A stretch of 64,000 bases of DNA from JAWLBR01 sp041687495 (GCA_041687495.1 JAWLBR010000001.1:1-64000), one strand, 5' to 3'. Shown: positions 41,060-50,445, numbered from the stretch's first letter. Program-made: numbers and translations. Notes: a model not told the origin generated them from the sequence alone.

Positions 41060-41221
41060 GTGAGAAAAGATAAAACTGATCTAACAGTTGTCGGCCTCGG
41101 TGCCCTTGTGTCTGGGATCGGGGCTTCGACCCTGCGCAGTCGAGTGGGTGCTGGTGTGTTAGGGTTTGGTCTTGCTCACGTTGCTTTAGGTCTTCTGGAC
41201 ATGATGGTTCGGAAGAAATAA
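41060..41221 (+). CDS. Small glycine-rich membrane protein (53 aa)
   Basis: GTG start with GGAGGT 6 nt upstream. The charged N-terminus MRKDKTDLT is followed by two hydrophobic stretches, VVGLGALVSGIGASTL and AGVLGFGLAHVALGLLDMM, split by RSRVG: a two-helix hairpin. I know similar short unannotated proteins in Bacillota but cannot name a family. Downstream of NDH-2, with a strong hairpin after the stop. Function unknown. Confidence 0.6.
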   Translation: MRKDKTDLTVVGLGALVSGIGASTLRSRVGAGVLGFGLAHVALGLLDMMVRKK

Positions 41222-41230
41222 CCTCTAGCT

Positions 41231-41274
41231 GGGCAAAGCTAGGGGGAGCGCACCGCTTCGCACTAGCTTTGCCC
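41231..41274. terminator. Long hairpin between converging genes
   Basis: A 12-bp perfect stem (GGGCAAAGCTAG pairing with CTAGCTTTGCCC) with a 20-nt loop; no T tract on either side. It likely ends the 53-aa gene and the leftward esterase gene. The rest of the gap to 41380 is empty. Confidence 0.6.
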
Positions 41275-41379
41275 GTTGCTACAAGCATCGCTTCACCGGC
41301 TTGTGGAGTAGCTTATTGCGGGCTTGCCATATACGGTCATGTTCAGATCTGAAACCCAAGCAAGGGTGGCGGCCAAAGC

Positions 41380-42285
41380 TTACAGCCACCGCCGCAAGAA
41401 GCTCATAATCTCGGCACGGGCAGCCGCCGTCTCGAAGTGCCCGGTGTTGTAGCGCAGTAGCTGCCACCGCTCAGAGCACCCGGCTTGGGCATAGGCCTTC
41501 TGCAGTGTTTGGTCAATGCGGTCGAGTCCGACCGGCGGAGTCAACCCATCATAAACTCCCGCAGTGGTCAGGTGGGGCCGAGGCACGATTAGTTGGTTAA
41601 TCTGCGCCGTGGTAAAGTGCTTCAGCAGACGGGGTACGTAGTAATAGATCCCGTGCAGATCTAATCCCCGGGTCTCGATCAGGGCCTGGTAGTCAGTCAG
41701 GCAACAAAGATCTACACATACCTTGATTCTAGGATCCAGGGCAGCCACCCACCAGGCCATTGTACTTCCCATGGAAAGGCCTAAGGTACCGATACGGGTA
41801 GAATCCACGTCTGCACGCCCTACAAGGTAGTCTACAGCCCGCAAGCTGTCATAGACCATCATCCCCCACAGTACCTGGCCATGCCACAGCATTTCCTTGA
41901 ACAACTCCGACTCGGTTCGCCCCCTACGCTCGCCAAATAGCCAGGCATCGATGGCTAATACGCTGTAGCCAACATCAGTTAGTGCCGCAGCATAGTCGGG
42001 AGACTGCAGCGCACGCCGCCCGCAGATCAACTCATCTTTACCTAGCTCATAGTCGCCACCGTGGGCATGATTGTACAGGATTACCGGAGTCGAGGCCTTT
42101 GCTCCTTTGGGCCGGGCGAAATAAGCCGGCACCGGCTCAATTCCATTCAGATCGAGCACCAGCGACTCCAGAACATAACCCGACCGCTCTTCGGTCTTAA
42201 TTAACTGGGCATCCAGGGGCCGGTTCCGGTCTGGTAGATCACCTAACAACCCGTACAGTTCCTGCCGCCTCTCCTCAACGTTCAT
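41380..42285 (-). CDS. Alpha/beta hydrolase, dienelactone hydrolase/acetyl-esterase type
   Basis: A 301-aa cytosolic hydrolase. The nucleophile elbow is GTLGLSMGST (GxSxG), the oxyanion region LYNHAHGGDY, and the catalytic His is in RYNTGHFET near the C-terminus; VYDGLTPP probably carries the acid. The layout resembles carbohydrate esterases and abhydrolase family proteins acting on small esters. ATG 42285 has GGAAGG 8 nt upstream. No sugar genes are adjacent to fix the substrate. Confidence 0.82.
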   Translation of the reverse strand: MNVEERRQELYGLLGDLPDRNRPLDAQLIKTEERSGYVLESLVLDLNGIEPVPAYFARPKGAKASTPVILYNHAHGGDYELGKDELICGRRALQSPDYAAALTDVGYSVLAIDAWLFGERRGRTESELFKEMLWHGQVLWGMMVYDSLRAVDYLVGRADVDSTRIGTLGLSMGSTMAWWVAALDPRIKVCVDLCCLTDYQALIETRGLDLHGIYYYVPRLLKHFTTAQINQLIVPRPHLTTAGVYDGLTPPVGLDRIDQTLQKAYAQAGCSERWQLLRYNTGHFETAAARAEIMSFLRRWL

Positions 42286-42386
42286 TATGAACACCTTCCT
42301 TAAGGACTCAAACTCTTGTTGGTGTTAGGGTTACGCGGCCACCGCGAGATTCCTTCTGTACCGGTCGCATTTGCCACCTGCCCATG

Positions 42387-42420
42387 GCAAAAGCCCGACA
42401 CTGAACTGCCGGGCTTTTGC
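42387..42420. terminator. Terminator of the efflux operon
   Basis: An 11-bp perfect stem (GCAAAAGCCCG pairing with CGGGCTTTTGC). On the minus strand the right arm ends CTTTTGC, so it terminates the TetR gene and with it the efflux operon. Confidence 0.75.
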
Positions 42421-42443
42421 GGCACTGCTATGAACATCAAACA

Positions 42444-43034
42444 CTAAGCCTGAAGCTTTCCTCTCATCCCCAAGCCTTCTGTCAGTAATGTCGTCAGTTC
42501 CTCGGTAAGCTCATCCACGTCAAAGCTCTCCCCGGAGATCTCACGACTGGCCACGACGAAGTTCACCGCACCCACTAAGACATCCGCAGCCAGCTCCGGT
42601 GAAAAGGAAACACCTATGCCTAATACCCGAGCCATCAGCTCTCTAATGGCCACTAGGACCCTATCATGGCTGGACACTAGACGCATCCTCAGCTCTGAGT
42701 CGAACCCAGTCATACTCTCGAGAATAGTGTACATAAAGCCTTGATGCTTCTGGTAAAATTCAATTCTCGTCTTAACGAAAGACCGAATGGCTTCACTTAA
42801 GTTATCTGCGTTGGCCATTTCCGCTGAAATCATTGCGGCAAACTGTTCGACCCGGTCCTCCACTAAAGACGCATATAAATCATCCTTGCCCTTGAAATAC
42901 AGATACACGGTGCCTTTGGCTACTCCGGCATGCTCTGCAATCGTTTCGATGCGCGCTTGCGCAAATCCATACTCACCAAATACCCGCTCCGCTGCATCCA
43001 AAATCTGTTGATATCTGTCAGGCGAGTCCGCCAA
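42444..43034 (-). CDS. TetR/AcrR-family repressor
   Basis: A 196-aa regulator. The N-terminal HTH (QQILDAAERVFGEYGFAQARIETIAEHAGVAKGTVYLYFKGKDDL) is canonical; the C-terminal ligand domain is helical (AIRSFVKTRIEFYQKHQGFMYTIL). TTG 43034 with AGAAGG 8 nt upstream, or TTG 43040. It is the last gene of the efflux operon, 113 bp after the TolC gene; a hairpin at 43077-43118 between them may lower its expression. It most likely represses its own operon through the dyad at 50385. Confidence 0.88.
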   Translation of the reverse strand: MADSPDRYQQILDAAERVFGEYGFAQARIETIAEHAGVAKGTVYLYFKGKDDLYASLVEDRVEQFAAMISAEMANADNLSEAIRSFVKTRIEFYQKHQGFMYTILESMTGFDSELRMRLVSSHDRVLVAIRELMARVLGIGVSFSPELAADVLVGAVNFVVASREISGESFDVDELTEELTTLLTEGLGMRGKLQA

Positions 43035-43146
43035 AGTCAACGCCTTCTTTCTGCCTGAAATCCCCCTGTCGCACAGGGCAGAAGGCCCGCTACTAACTGA
43101 GCGCTGCTCCCTCTGCCCTGTACTTGCATCACTCCAGCTGTCTCAC

Positions 43147-44673
43147 CTAACTACCGCTTACAGCAAACTCCCAGTCTCTTTGTCCCACTGCTTGTACCAG
43201 TCGGTCTGTTGGAATCCCCATGGCAACCGCTAGTTCGGTCTTTGCTAATTCGTAATCCAGGCCTGCAGACAGCAGCTGGTTCTCGCCTTGGCGCACCATC
43301 AGTTCTATATCCAGAAGATCAGTCTGCGGCAGAGAGCCCAATTCTACCATCTGCCGGGTCTGCCTGTAGGTAGTCTCAGCTTGGACCAACGCTGACTCAG
43401 CCAACTCATAGGCAGCCCAGGCCTGGGTCATCTTCTCCATGGCGCCATAGATCATCAACGACAAGCTATCCGCCAGCCCATCATACTGCAGTTGCGCCGA
43501 CCTGTACTGACTGTCTGCTTGCTTTAGCTCAGCCTCTCTTGTTCCCCCATCACCAAAAGTGTATGACAGTTCGAGACCGACCTGCCAGTCTGGGGTAGGC
43601 CCACCCGTTGGTAGGGATGAAGCGTCGCCTTTGGATCGAGCGGCAGTGCCCGTCGCCATCCAATCACTATCAACCGAACCTTGGACTACAAAATCCTCAA
43701 CCTGGCGAAGCCCCGACAGAGACACCTTCCAGTCCCGACGTCGTTCCACAGCCCTCACCCCAACCTCAGCCATCTGTACCTGTTTCTCAGCTGACTTAAG
43801 GTCAAGTCGGTTCGACAGAGCAAAATCTAGAGCCTGCTCGAAGTCCACTTCCCATGGCACTGGGGTTAAGTCTTGGTCTCCTATCAGATTCTCTGCCCAT
43901 TGATCCGCTCGATCTAAATAGGTATGATCCAACCCAATGATTTGCAGTAATCCCAGCAAAGCTAAGTTCGCACCACTTCTCGTGGCATTAAGGGCATTCT
44001 GGGCCTCAAGCAGTTCGTTCTGTGCGGTAAGCACATCCAGCGGTGTAGCTATGCCCGCTTCCAGTTTGTCTTGCGCGACCTGTACTTTTGCTGCTCCGTT
44101 ACTTACCGCCAGCTCTGCCAAACGCACACCTCGGAGACTCTTGACCAGGCCGTAGTACGCCGACTGTACGTTGGCTACAACCCTGGTTACCGCCTCCTGT
44201 TGAGCTATGGCAGCTTGCTGTGCTCCCAATTTGGCTGTCTCCAACCCAGCTCGCAGATCATTGTTTGGCAGTAACTGCTGCGCCCAGGTTAGGCGCCCTG
44301 ACGTCGTCTCCAGTTCCAGATGCTCCAACCCACTCACAGAATGGCTGACACCACCCTGGATCTGAGGTTTGAGAATGGCACTTATTTGCTCCAAATGTCC
44401 CATCGCCCCATCCAGCTGATACCCAGCTTGTTTGACTCCTTTGTCTGTGGCAATGGCGATTCGAAGAATATCGTTGAGGCCCCCGATGACATCCAAACTG
44501 ATGGTGCCGTTTTCCAGCCCATCTAGAATCTCTTCTAGGCTTGCGCCGCCTTGGGCCTCTACGCCAGCGGCGCTCACCATCCCGACTCCTCCAACTGTTA
44601 AGGCCGCCAGCAGGGCGCCGATGACCAGCGCCCGCAGCAGACTCTTATGTTCACCTCTCATCATGTCTAGCAT
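43147..44673 (-). CDS. TolC-type outer-membrane efflux protein
   Basis: A 508-aa outer-membrane factor with signal peptide (residues 12-36). It has the two-repeat layout of TolC, each with long coiled helices (RVVANVQSAYYGLVKSL; AMEKMTQAWAAYELAES) and a beta-strand insertion (ILKPQIQGGVSHSVSG...; WQVGLELSYTFGDGGT). It should form the outer-membrane channel of the tripartite pump with the RND and MFP proteins upstream. ATG 44673 is preferred; 44664 and 44661 are alternatives. It implies a second membrane. Confidence 0.85.
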   Translation of the reverse strand: MLDMMRGEHKSLLRALVIGALLAALTVGGVGMVSAAGVEAQGGASLEEILDGLENGTISLDVIGGLNDILRIAIATDKGVKQAGYQLDGAMGHLEQISAILKPQIQGGVSHSVSGLEHLELETTSGRLTWAQQLLPNNDLRAGLETAKLGAQQAAIAQQEAVTRVVANVQSAYYGLVKSLRGVRLAELAVSNGAAKVQVAQDKLEAGIATPLDVLTAQNELLEAQNALNATRSGANLALLGLLQIIGLDHTYLDRADQWAENLIGDQDLTPVPWEVDFEQALDFALSNRLDLKSAEKQVQMAEVGVRAVERRRDWKVSLSGLRQVEDFVVQGSVDSDWMATGTAARSKGDASSLPTGGPTPDWQVGLELSYTFGDGGTREAELKQADSQYRSAQLQYDGLADSLSLMIYGAMEKMTQAWAAYELAESALVQAETTYRQTRQMVELGSLPQTDLLDIELMVRQGENQLLSAGLDYELAKTELAVAMGIPTDRLVQAVGQRDWEFAVSGS

Positions 44674-44721
44674 TCTCTCCCACTCCCCAACTGCTAGAAA
44701 GTGCCGCAAGTACGCCTGTGA

Positions 44722-45798
44722 CTATTCCTGTACGTCAGGACGCAGAGCCACTGCCACTGCCCTAAAGTAGCGAGCCTTGGCTAGATTATAGTCAAAGGCG
44801 GCGTTGATGTGCTCGGTTTTGGCGCTGGTTACCGCCACTTGAGCATCTTGAACCTCATTACTTGTAATCATGTCAGCCTCGTAGGACAGCTCAGACAAGC
44901 GCAGAGTTTCTTGGGCTTCTTCAACACCCTTGGCCAGTACGCCGATGCGCTCCTGGGCGTCCATCACGGCCAAGTAACTTTGCCGAATCTCCAGGTTCAG
45001 ACCATCCTTCGCCTGCTGATACTGCAGCTTTGCCTTCTCTAGGTTAATCTTGGCCTGCTCCAGAGTCAGCGCCGCAGTGTAGTCGTTATCCGACAGCTCC
45101 ACGTTTTTCTCAGCAACTTCCAAAGCCAACTGTAGCTGTTGAATCTCCATCCGGTTCTCCAAGGCAAACGCCAAGTCATCTTCCAGGTTCAACTGAATAG
45201 GCTCGATGCTGAAAGCAGAGCTAGCTGGATAGACGTTGGCATCGAGGGCAATTCCCAGCGTCTGTCGGAATTTCATCAGCGCCAGATCCCGGCCATGTCT
45301 TGCCTGCGTCAGGTTGGCCTGGGCATTGAGCACATTTCTGGCGGCCTTAATGACATCCAGCTTAGTCACTGTGCCGGCAGCCAGCTTTTTGCTGGCCACT
45401 TCCTCGTGTCGTTTCGCTGATGCCAAGGACTCCTCAACCACCTGAAGTAAGTTCTCTGCCTTCAACACACTGTAAAAGTCTGTCTCTACGGCCAAAGCTA
45501 GATCATCTTCGGCCAACCGCAAGTCCTGTTTAGCCAAGTCCAGCCCCGACTGGGCTTGCAGCCGCAGAGTCGGTGATGGCCGCATGATTGAAGCAGCTTC
45601 CACCTGCTTAAAGTTGAATTCCGCTTCACGGACCTTCAGCTGTGCCTGTTTAATCGCTAAGCTGTTTTCCAGTGCAACATTCAGAGCCTCTTCCAGGGAG
45701 ATGTCCCTTCGGGTTTCTTCGGCGAAGGCCAAAGTACCAACGAACAAAGTCGCCAACAGTACTGCCAACACCAACGTCAGACTACGCTTTGCCAACAT
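44722..45798 (-). CDS. TolC-like protein lacking both beta-barrel insertions
   Basis: A 358-aa secreted protein (signal peptide MLAKRSLTLVLAVLLATLFVG, cleaved near AFA). Both TolC repeats are present as long amphipathic helices (ISLEEALNVALENSLAIKQAQ; EDDLAFALENRMEIQQLQ). Where TolC proteins insert 30-60 residues of beta strand, it has only MRPSPTLRLQAQ in repeat 1 and SDNDYTAALTL in repeat 2. It may be a periplasmic helical tube or adaptor rather than an outer-membrane pore. ATG 45798 has AGGAG upstream. It lies between RND and the full TolC. Confidence 0.8.
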   Translation of the reverse strand: MLAKRSLTLVLAVLLATLFVGTLAFAEETRRDISLEEALNVALENSLAIKQAQLKVREAEFNFKQVEAASIMRPSPTLRLQAQSGLDLAKQDLRLAEDDLALAVETDFYSVLKAENLLQVVEESLASAKRHEEVASKKLAAGTVTKLDVIKAARNVLNAQANLTQARHGRDLALMKFRQTLGIALDANVYPASSAFSIEPIQLNLEDDLAFALENRMEIQQLQLALEVAEKNVELSDNDYTAALTLEQAKINLEKAKLQYQQAKDGLNLEIRQSYLAVMDAQERIGVLAKGVEEAQETLRLSELSYEADMITSNEVQDAQVAVTSAKTEHINAAFDYNLAKARYFRAVAVALRPDVQE

Positions 45799-45908
45799 TC
45801 CTACCACTCCTTTGGCTTGACTTTTCTTCTCAAAGCCGGAATTACGTCAAAATCTCCTCGCATAGCCACTAGCCTCTTGAGCACCTTTGTAGCTTTGTAG
45901 CCTTTCAC

Positions 45909-48900
45909 CTAGGCACCTGCCTCAACATCCTCGTCGCGAGAGGTTCGGCGTTGGCGCAGTCGGCTGAACCAATCCTTCATTCCATCCAGGAGCGAATACG
46001 CAACTGGAATGACCACTAGGGTCAGTAGTGTCGATGTCACCAAGCCTCCAATCACCGCTAAGGCGATGGGCTTTTGCATCTCACTGCCCTCCTGACTGGC
46101 CAGAGCCAGCGGAAGCATTCCAAGGATGGTGGTCAAGGTTGTCATCAGGATTGGACGCAGACGAACCTTACCTGCTTCGGTGATGGCGTCGTTTCGGGAC
46201 TGCCCTTGCCTGCGCAGAGTATTGATATAGTCCACCAACACGATACCGTTGTTGACTACAATACCTGCCAGCATGATTACTCCGATGAAGCCCGGCACAC
46301 TCAACGCCGTACCTCCCAGGAGCAAACCACCAACGACACCGATCAGGGCCAGAGGCAGAGTGAACATGATTGCCAGCGGCTGCAGCAGTGACTCAAACTG
46401 CGACGCCATAATCATGAACACTAGCACGATACCCAGCAGGAGAGCTTGGAACAGCTGCATGAATGACTCGTTCATCTCTTGGTTCTGACCGCCAAACTCC
46501 AAGAACACACCGTCAGGGAGCGAAACATCCTGCAGCCTTACCCCTACATCCCGCATGACTGATGCTAGGTCCCTTCCGCTGATCTGACCTGAAACGCTGA
46601 CCATTCGGGTTTGTCCTTCTCGGTTAACCTGAATCGGACTCTCACCCATCACTAACTCTGCCACTTCGCCTAACGGAATCAGTGTTCCCCGGGCACTCTG
46701 TAGCGGAATACTGCGAATGTCAGCAGATGTACCTCTCCACTGTTCTTGGAATCTGACGACAACATCGACTTCTCGACCTTCGGTGCGATACTGGGTGGCC
46801 GTCTGGCCATTAACAGCAGTCCTCACCGTAGAGGCGATCTGAGCTATACTCAAGCCTTGGGCAGCTGCCTTCTCTCGATTGACCTGCAGCTGAAACTCGG
46901 GTCGAGTCTGCTCTAGACTAGTTCTGACCTCTCTCGTACCAGGTACTTCGGCAATGGCATCCTTCAATCGCTCTGCCGAAAGCTCCAACATCTCCAGGTC
47001 ATCGCCTTTGAGCTTGATCTGAATGGGCTCGCCAAATCCTCCCATGAAGCTGCTGTTGGCCCGAACAGTAATGTCTGCTCCTGGGATTCCCGAGGTATAC
47101 TGCCGAATCTCCTCGAGGATCTCAAAGGTGCTGCGCTGTCTGTCAGCCAAAGGCACCAGAGTCACTCCGACACTTCCTGTCTCGGCATTGGAGTCTCCTC
47201 CCAGCCCCATCATTCCACTGGAGCCGACTGAGACGTAGACACTGTCGACCTCGGGGATCTGGCCCGAAAACTCTTCGATGGTCCGGGTGATCCGGTCTGT
47301 CTCCTCAAGCTTGGTGCCCTTGGGCATACTGACCGAGACAGTGATGCTTCCCTCATCCATCTGTGGCATGAACTCCATGCCCACCTTCGGAACCAACGCC
47401 AGAGAAATCCCAAAGATTACGATGGTCACCACGCTGACGATGAGCCGATGTCGCAGTGCCCAGCCAACAAGCCTACCGTACGCGTTCTGGATAGAGTCCA
47501 TCACCCGCTGCGCTAGCCCTTGCCTGCTCTTAGTATTATTTCCATTCTTCGACAAAAGCTTTGACGCCAAGGAAGGAATTACAGTTAGAGCAACTACCAT
47601 AGCCGCCAACAGCGAGAAAGTCACCGTCAGTGCCAGATCCTGGAAAATCTCACCGGAAATCCCCGATACAAACACGACAGGTAGAAATACAGAGATGGTG
47701 GTCAGGGTCGAGGCACTGATGGCGGTACCAACTTCCTCGGCACCCTCAGCAGCAGCGTCGTCGCCGTTCTTACCACTCTCCCAGTGCCGAAATATGCTTT
47801 CCAGAACGACGATGGCACTGTCCACTAGCATTCCTGTTCCCAGGGCCAGACCACCTAGTGACATCATATTAATGGTGGTCTTACTGAAGTAGATCAGAAT
47901 GAACGTCCCAATGATGGATACAGGGATCGCAGTGGCGATAATCAGGGTCGTTTTCACCGAGCGCAGGAAAACAAGCAATACCAATACCGCCAGCCCAGCA
48001 CCCAACAGTGCATTTAAGGTTACGCTGTCGATGGAGTCTTGAATGAACACCGACGTGTCGTTCATAATGGCAATTTGTGCGCCACCCAAGTCGCCTTCCA
48101 GGGCCTTAACCTCTTGACGCACCCGCTCGGCCACCTGCACAATATTGGCACTGGCCTCTTTCTGAACTGAAAGTGCTACGCTAGGCTTGCCGTTGTGTCG
48201 ACTTAGCTGAGTTGTTTCTTTGTATGTGTCACTGACACTTCCGATGTCTGCCAGCCGGACCGTACCTCCGGCCGCCGTCGGAATTCGCACTTCTTCGATC
48301 TCTCTCAGGCTGGTGAACTCACCTGTCGTCCGCAGAACATAGTCTAGTCCCTTTTCTGTGACGCGTCCTGCAGGTAGATTCAAGTTTGCCCCCTGCAGAG
48401 ACTGCACCACGGTATTGACCGAGATACCGTATCGCTGCAGCAGTCCGGGGTGGACTACTACTTGGACTTCTCGTTCCTGTCCTCCACTGACATTTACGGA
48501 GGCAACTCCATCGAGCCTCTCCAGCCGATTCTTGATGACATCGTCAGCGATGCGCCGCAACTCATGGGCCGGTTTGTCCGCATTCAAGACCAACTGCATA
48601 ATCGGCATGGATTGTGGGTCGAACTTGACCACCATAGGCGCCCCGGCGTCATCAGGTAGGTAGTCCTTGATTAGGTCTACCTTTTCCCGAACATCTAGAG
48701 CGATCATGTCCATGTCCGTGCCCCACTCGAACTCCAGTACCACCGCTGACGAGCCCTTACTGGAAACCGAGGTGATGTTGGTAACCCCATTGACCGCCCC
48801 TAAGGTTTCCTCAAGGGGACGGGATACCATGTTTTCAATCTCATACGGTCCGGCATCCTGATAGGTGGTGATGATGGCCATCACCGGAGCTTCTATGTTC

Positions 48901-49013
48901 GGAAACAGGTCGATGGGCAGTCGAGTCAGACTAACAAAGCCCAGAATTACCACAATAAGTACAGCCATCAACACCGTGACCGGTCGGCGCACTGCAACGT
49001 GAGGCAGCTTCAC
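45909..49013 (-). CDS. RND-family multidrug/hydrophobe efflux transporter
   Basis: A 1034-aa inner-membrane pump of the AcrB/SwrC superfamily with 12 helices and two large extracytoplasmic loops (about 33-335 and 540-855). It begins VAVRRPVTVLMAVLIVV and has the family GLALGTGMLVDSAIVVLES segment in TM4 (Asp398-Ser399, where AcrB has Asp-Asp). ATG overlaps the MFP stop (ATGA). The closest named relatives would be SwrC-like pumps of Bacillota. Drives drug or lipid export with proton force. Confidence 0.95.
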   Translation of the reverse strand: MKLPHVAVRRPVTVLMAVLIVVILGFVSLTRLPIDLFPNIEAPVMAIITTYQDAGPYEIENMVSRPLEETLGAVNGVTNITSVSSKGSSAVVLEFEWGTDMDMIALDVREKVDLIKDYLPDDAGAPMVVKFDPQSMPIMQLVLNADKPAHELRRIADDVIKNRLERLDGVASVNVSGGQEREVQVVVHPGLLQRYGISVNTVVQSLQGANLNLPAGRVTEKGLDYVLRTTGEFTSLREIEEVRIPTAAGGTVRLADIGSVSDTYKETTQLSRHNGKPSVALSVQKEASANIVQVAERVRQEVKALEGDLGGAQIAIMNDTSVFIQDSIDSVTLNALLGAGLAVLVLLVFLRSVKTTLIIATAIPVSIIGTFILIYFSKTTINMMSLGGLALGTGMLVDSAIVVLESIFRHWESGKNGDDAAAEGAEEVGTAISASTLTTISVFLPVVFVSGISGEIFQDLALTVTFSLLAAMVVALTVIPSLASKLLSKNGNNTKSRQGLAQRVMDSIQNAYGRLVGWALRHRLIVSVVTIVIFGISLALVPKVGMEFMPQMDEGSITVSVSMPKGTKLEETDRITRTIEEFSGQIPEVDSVYVSVGSSGMMGLGGDSNAETGSVGVTLVPLADRQRSTFEILEEIRQYTSGIPGADITVRANSSFMGGFGEPIQIKLKGDDLEMLELSAERLKDAIAEVPGTREVRTSLEQTRPEFQLQVNREKAAAQGLSIAQIASTVRTAVNGQTATQYRTEGREVDVVVRFQEQWRGTSADIRSIPLQSARGTLIPLGEVAELVMGESPIQVNREGQTRMVSVSGQISGRDLASVMRDVGVRLQDVSLPDGVFLEFGGQNQEMNESFMQLFQALLLGIVLVFMIMASQFESLLQPLAIMFTLPLALIGVVGGLLLGGTALSVPGFIGVIMLAGIVVNNGIVLVDYINTLRRQGQSRNDAITEAGKVRLRPILMTTLTTILGMLPLALASQEGSEMQKPIALAVIGGLVTSTLLTLVVIPVAYSLLDGMKDWFSRLRQRRTSRDEDVEAGA

Positions 49014-50293
49014 TGGGCTTCACCCCGCTCTATCAACCTGACCGTGTCGCCGGCACTGAGAAACTCATGCCCCGAGATGATGACTACACTTTCTTCGGTA
49101 AGGCCGTCGAGTACTTCCACCATTCCATCGCCAACTATCCCGCGCACAATAGGGCTCAGCTTGGCTTTGCCGTCTTCAACCACATAGACAGATGAAGTAC
49201 CATCCTTAGTCACGACTGCCCGCTCTGGGATGGCCAACGCATCATCTTTTGCCGAGACGACGATGGACGCTGAAGCATACATACCGGACTTTAGGGTTCC
49301 GTCGCTGTTATCCACTTTTACTTTCACACCAAACAAGCCGGTTACCGGGTCAGCGGCTGGCGAGACGGTATCCACTATCCCCTCAAAGACCTGATTAGGC
49401 AGGACATCGACGACAACCCGAACCGACTGGCCCGGCTCCAGCAGAACGATTTCCCGTTCACCCACACGCAAATCAATTTCCAAAGTGCTAAGATCGAGGA
49501 TAGTAGCCACGGGAGCACCACCGGCTGTGCCGCCTACCTCTACGCTTGCTGAGGCAATGGTGCCGGAGATGGGCGCCTTCACGGCAGCGTAAGATAGCTG
49601 CAATTCTGCCGATTTCAGGGCTACCTCTGCCTGTCTTACCTGAGCCTTAGTCGCAGCAATATCGGATTCTCTGGCCCCTTTCTTGATCAGGTCCAGGCTC
49701 TTCTCAGCCGAAAGGCGTTGAGCCTGCGCCACCTCAAACTGGGCTTGAACGGCATCCCAATCCTTAGCTGCTAAAACCCCAGACTCAAACAGCTTCTTAC
49801 TGCGCTCATACACCAGAGCAGTGTTAACAAAGTTGGCCGCAGCTTGGGCAAGGGCAGCCTCCGCCTGCTTGACTTCCTCAGGCCGAGCACCTTCCACCAC
49901 TCGCTGCAAGTTTGCCTGCGCTGCCTCCAACGCCGCTCTTGCCTGCTGCACTCGCAGTTCCAGCTCATTGGTCTCAATCTGCAGCAGTACGTCACCAGCA
50001 CTTACTTGGTCACCCACCCTTACATTGACCGCGGTAATCTGCCCCGCTGCCTTGGGCATGACATCAACCCTGCTGGCTGATTCCAGCTTGCCGTGCACAG
50101 TCAACGACTCGGCAAGCCTTTGTCTTTGCGGCACAGCGGTTGTCACCGGCTTTGCCGCTGGCTGCTGCATCACCGGCCCCCCGACAGCTGGCATGGCTTC
50201 CGGTGGCTGCGGGGATTGTCCGACCATGCGTACTCCGAAAAAGATAACGATACCAAGGGCTATGACAGCCCCTACAATAAGACCTTTCTTCAT
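49010..50293 (-). CDS. RND periplasmic adaptor (HlyD/MFP family)
   Basis: A 427-aa membrane-anchored adaptor. One N-terminal helix (GLIVGAVIALGIVIFFGV), a Pro-rich linker, a split lipoyl domain (GQITAVNVRVGDQVSAGDVLLQIE; APISGTIASASVEVGG), a long coiled-coil hairpin (about 105-205) and beta-barrel/membrane-proximal domains. It links the RND pump to TolC. ATG has GGAGGG 8 nt upstream. First gene of the operon. Confidence 0.93.
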   Translation of the reverse strand: MKKGLIVGAVIALGIVIFFGVRMVGQSPQPPEAMPAVGGPVMQQPAAKPVTTAVPQRQRLAESLTVHGKLESASRVDVMPKAAGQITAVNVRVGDQVSAGDVLLQIETNELELRVQQARAALEAAQANLQRVVEGARPEEVKQAEAALAQAAANFVNTALVYERSKKLFESGVLAAKDWDAVQAQFEVAQAQRLSAEKSLDLIKKGARESDIAATKAQVRQAEVALKSAELQLSYAAVKAPISGTIASASVEVGGTAGGAPVATILDLSTLEIDLRVGEREIVLLEPGQSVRVVVDVLPNQVFEGIVDTVSPAADPVTGLFGVKVKVDNSDGTLKSGMYASASIVVSAKDDALAIPERAVVTKDGTSSVYVVEDGKAKLSPIVRGIVGDGMVEVLDGLTEESVVIISGHEFLSAGDTVRLIERGEAQ

Positions 50294-50384
50294 CTTTTGT
50301 TCCCTCCTATCCTCAGATGGGATGGGCGCTAATTGCGCCAATCCCACTGTTATCCATCTTGTTCAGAACTCCTCAGCAGGGCAC

Positions 50385-50402
50385 TGACTGACCGTCCAGT
50401 CA
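50385..50402 (-). promoter_or_regulatory. Candidate TetR operator
   Basis: TGACTG-ACCGTC-CAGTCA, a 6-bp perfect dyad with a partly symmetric centre, as in many AcrR/TetR sites. It lies from about +7 to +24 of the predicted efflux transcript, where a repressor would block RNA polymerase. Confidence 0.6.
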
Positions 50403-50415
50403 CCAAGCAACACTT

Positions 50416-50445
50416 ATTGTAACCAATGTCAAACACAGGTGTCAA
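50416..50445 (-). promoter_or_regulatory. Efflux operon promoter
   Basis: Read leftward: TTGACA (50440-50445), 18-bp spacer, TACAAT (50416-50421). It drives MFP-RND-TolC-TolC-TetR. Sequence on to 50600 shows no other gene; the promoter of the rightward MFS gene is not evident. Confidence 0.8.

Noticed and set aside
45885..45901. Tandem repeat CTTTGTAG x2 between the RND and TolC-like genes
   Set aside because: Only two units; nothing links it to control or to a mobile element.
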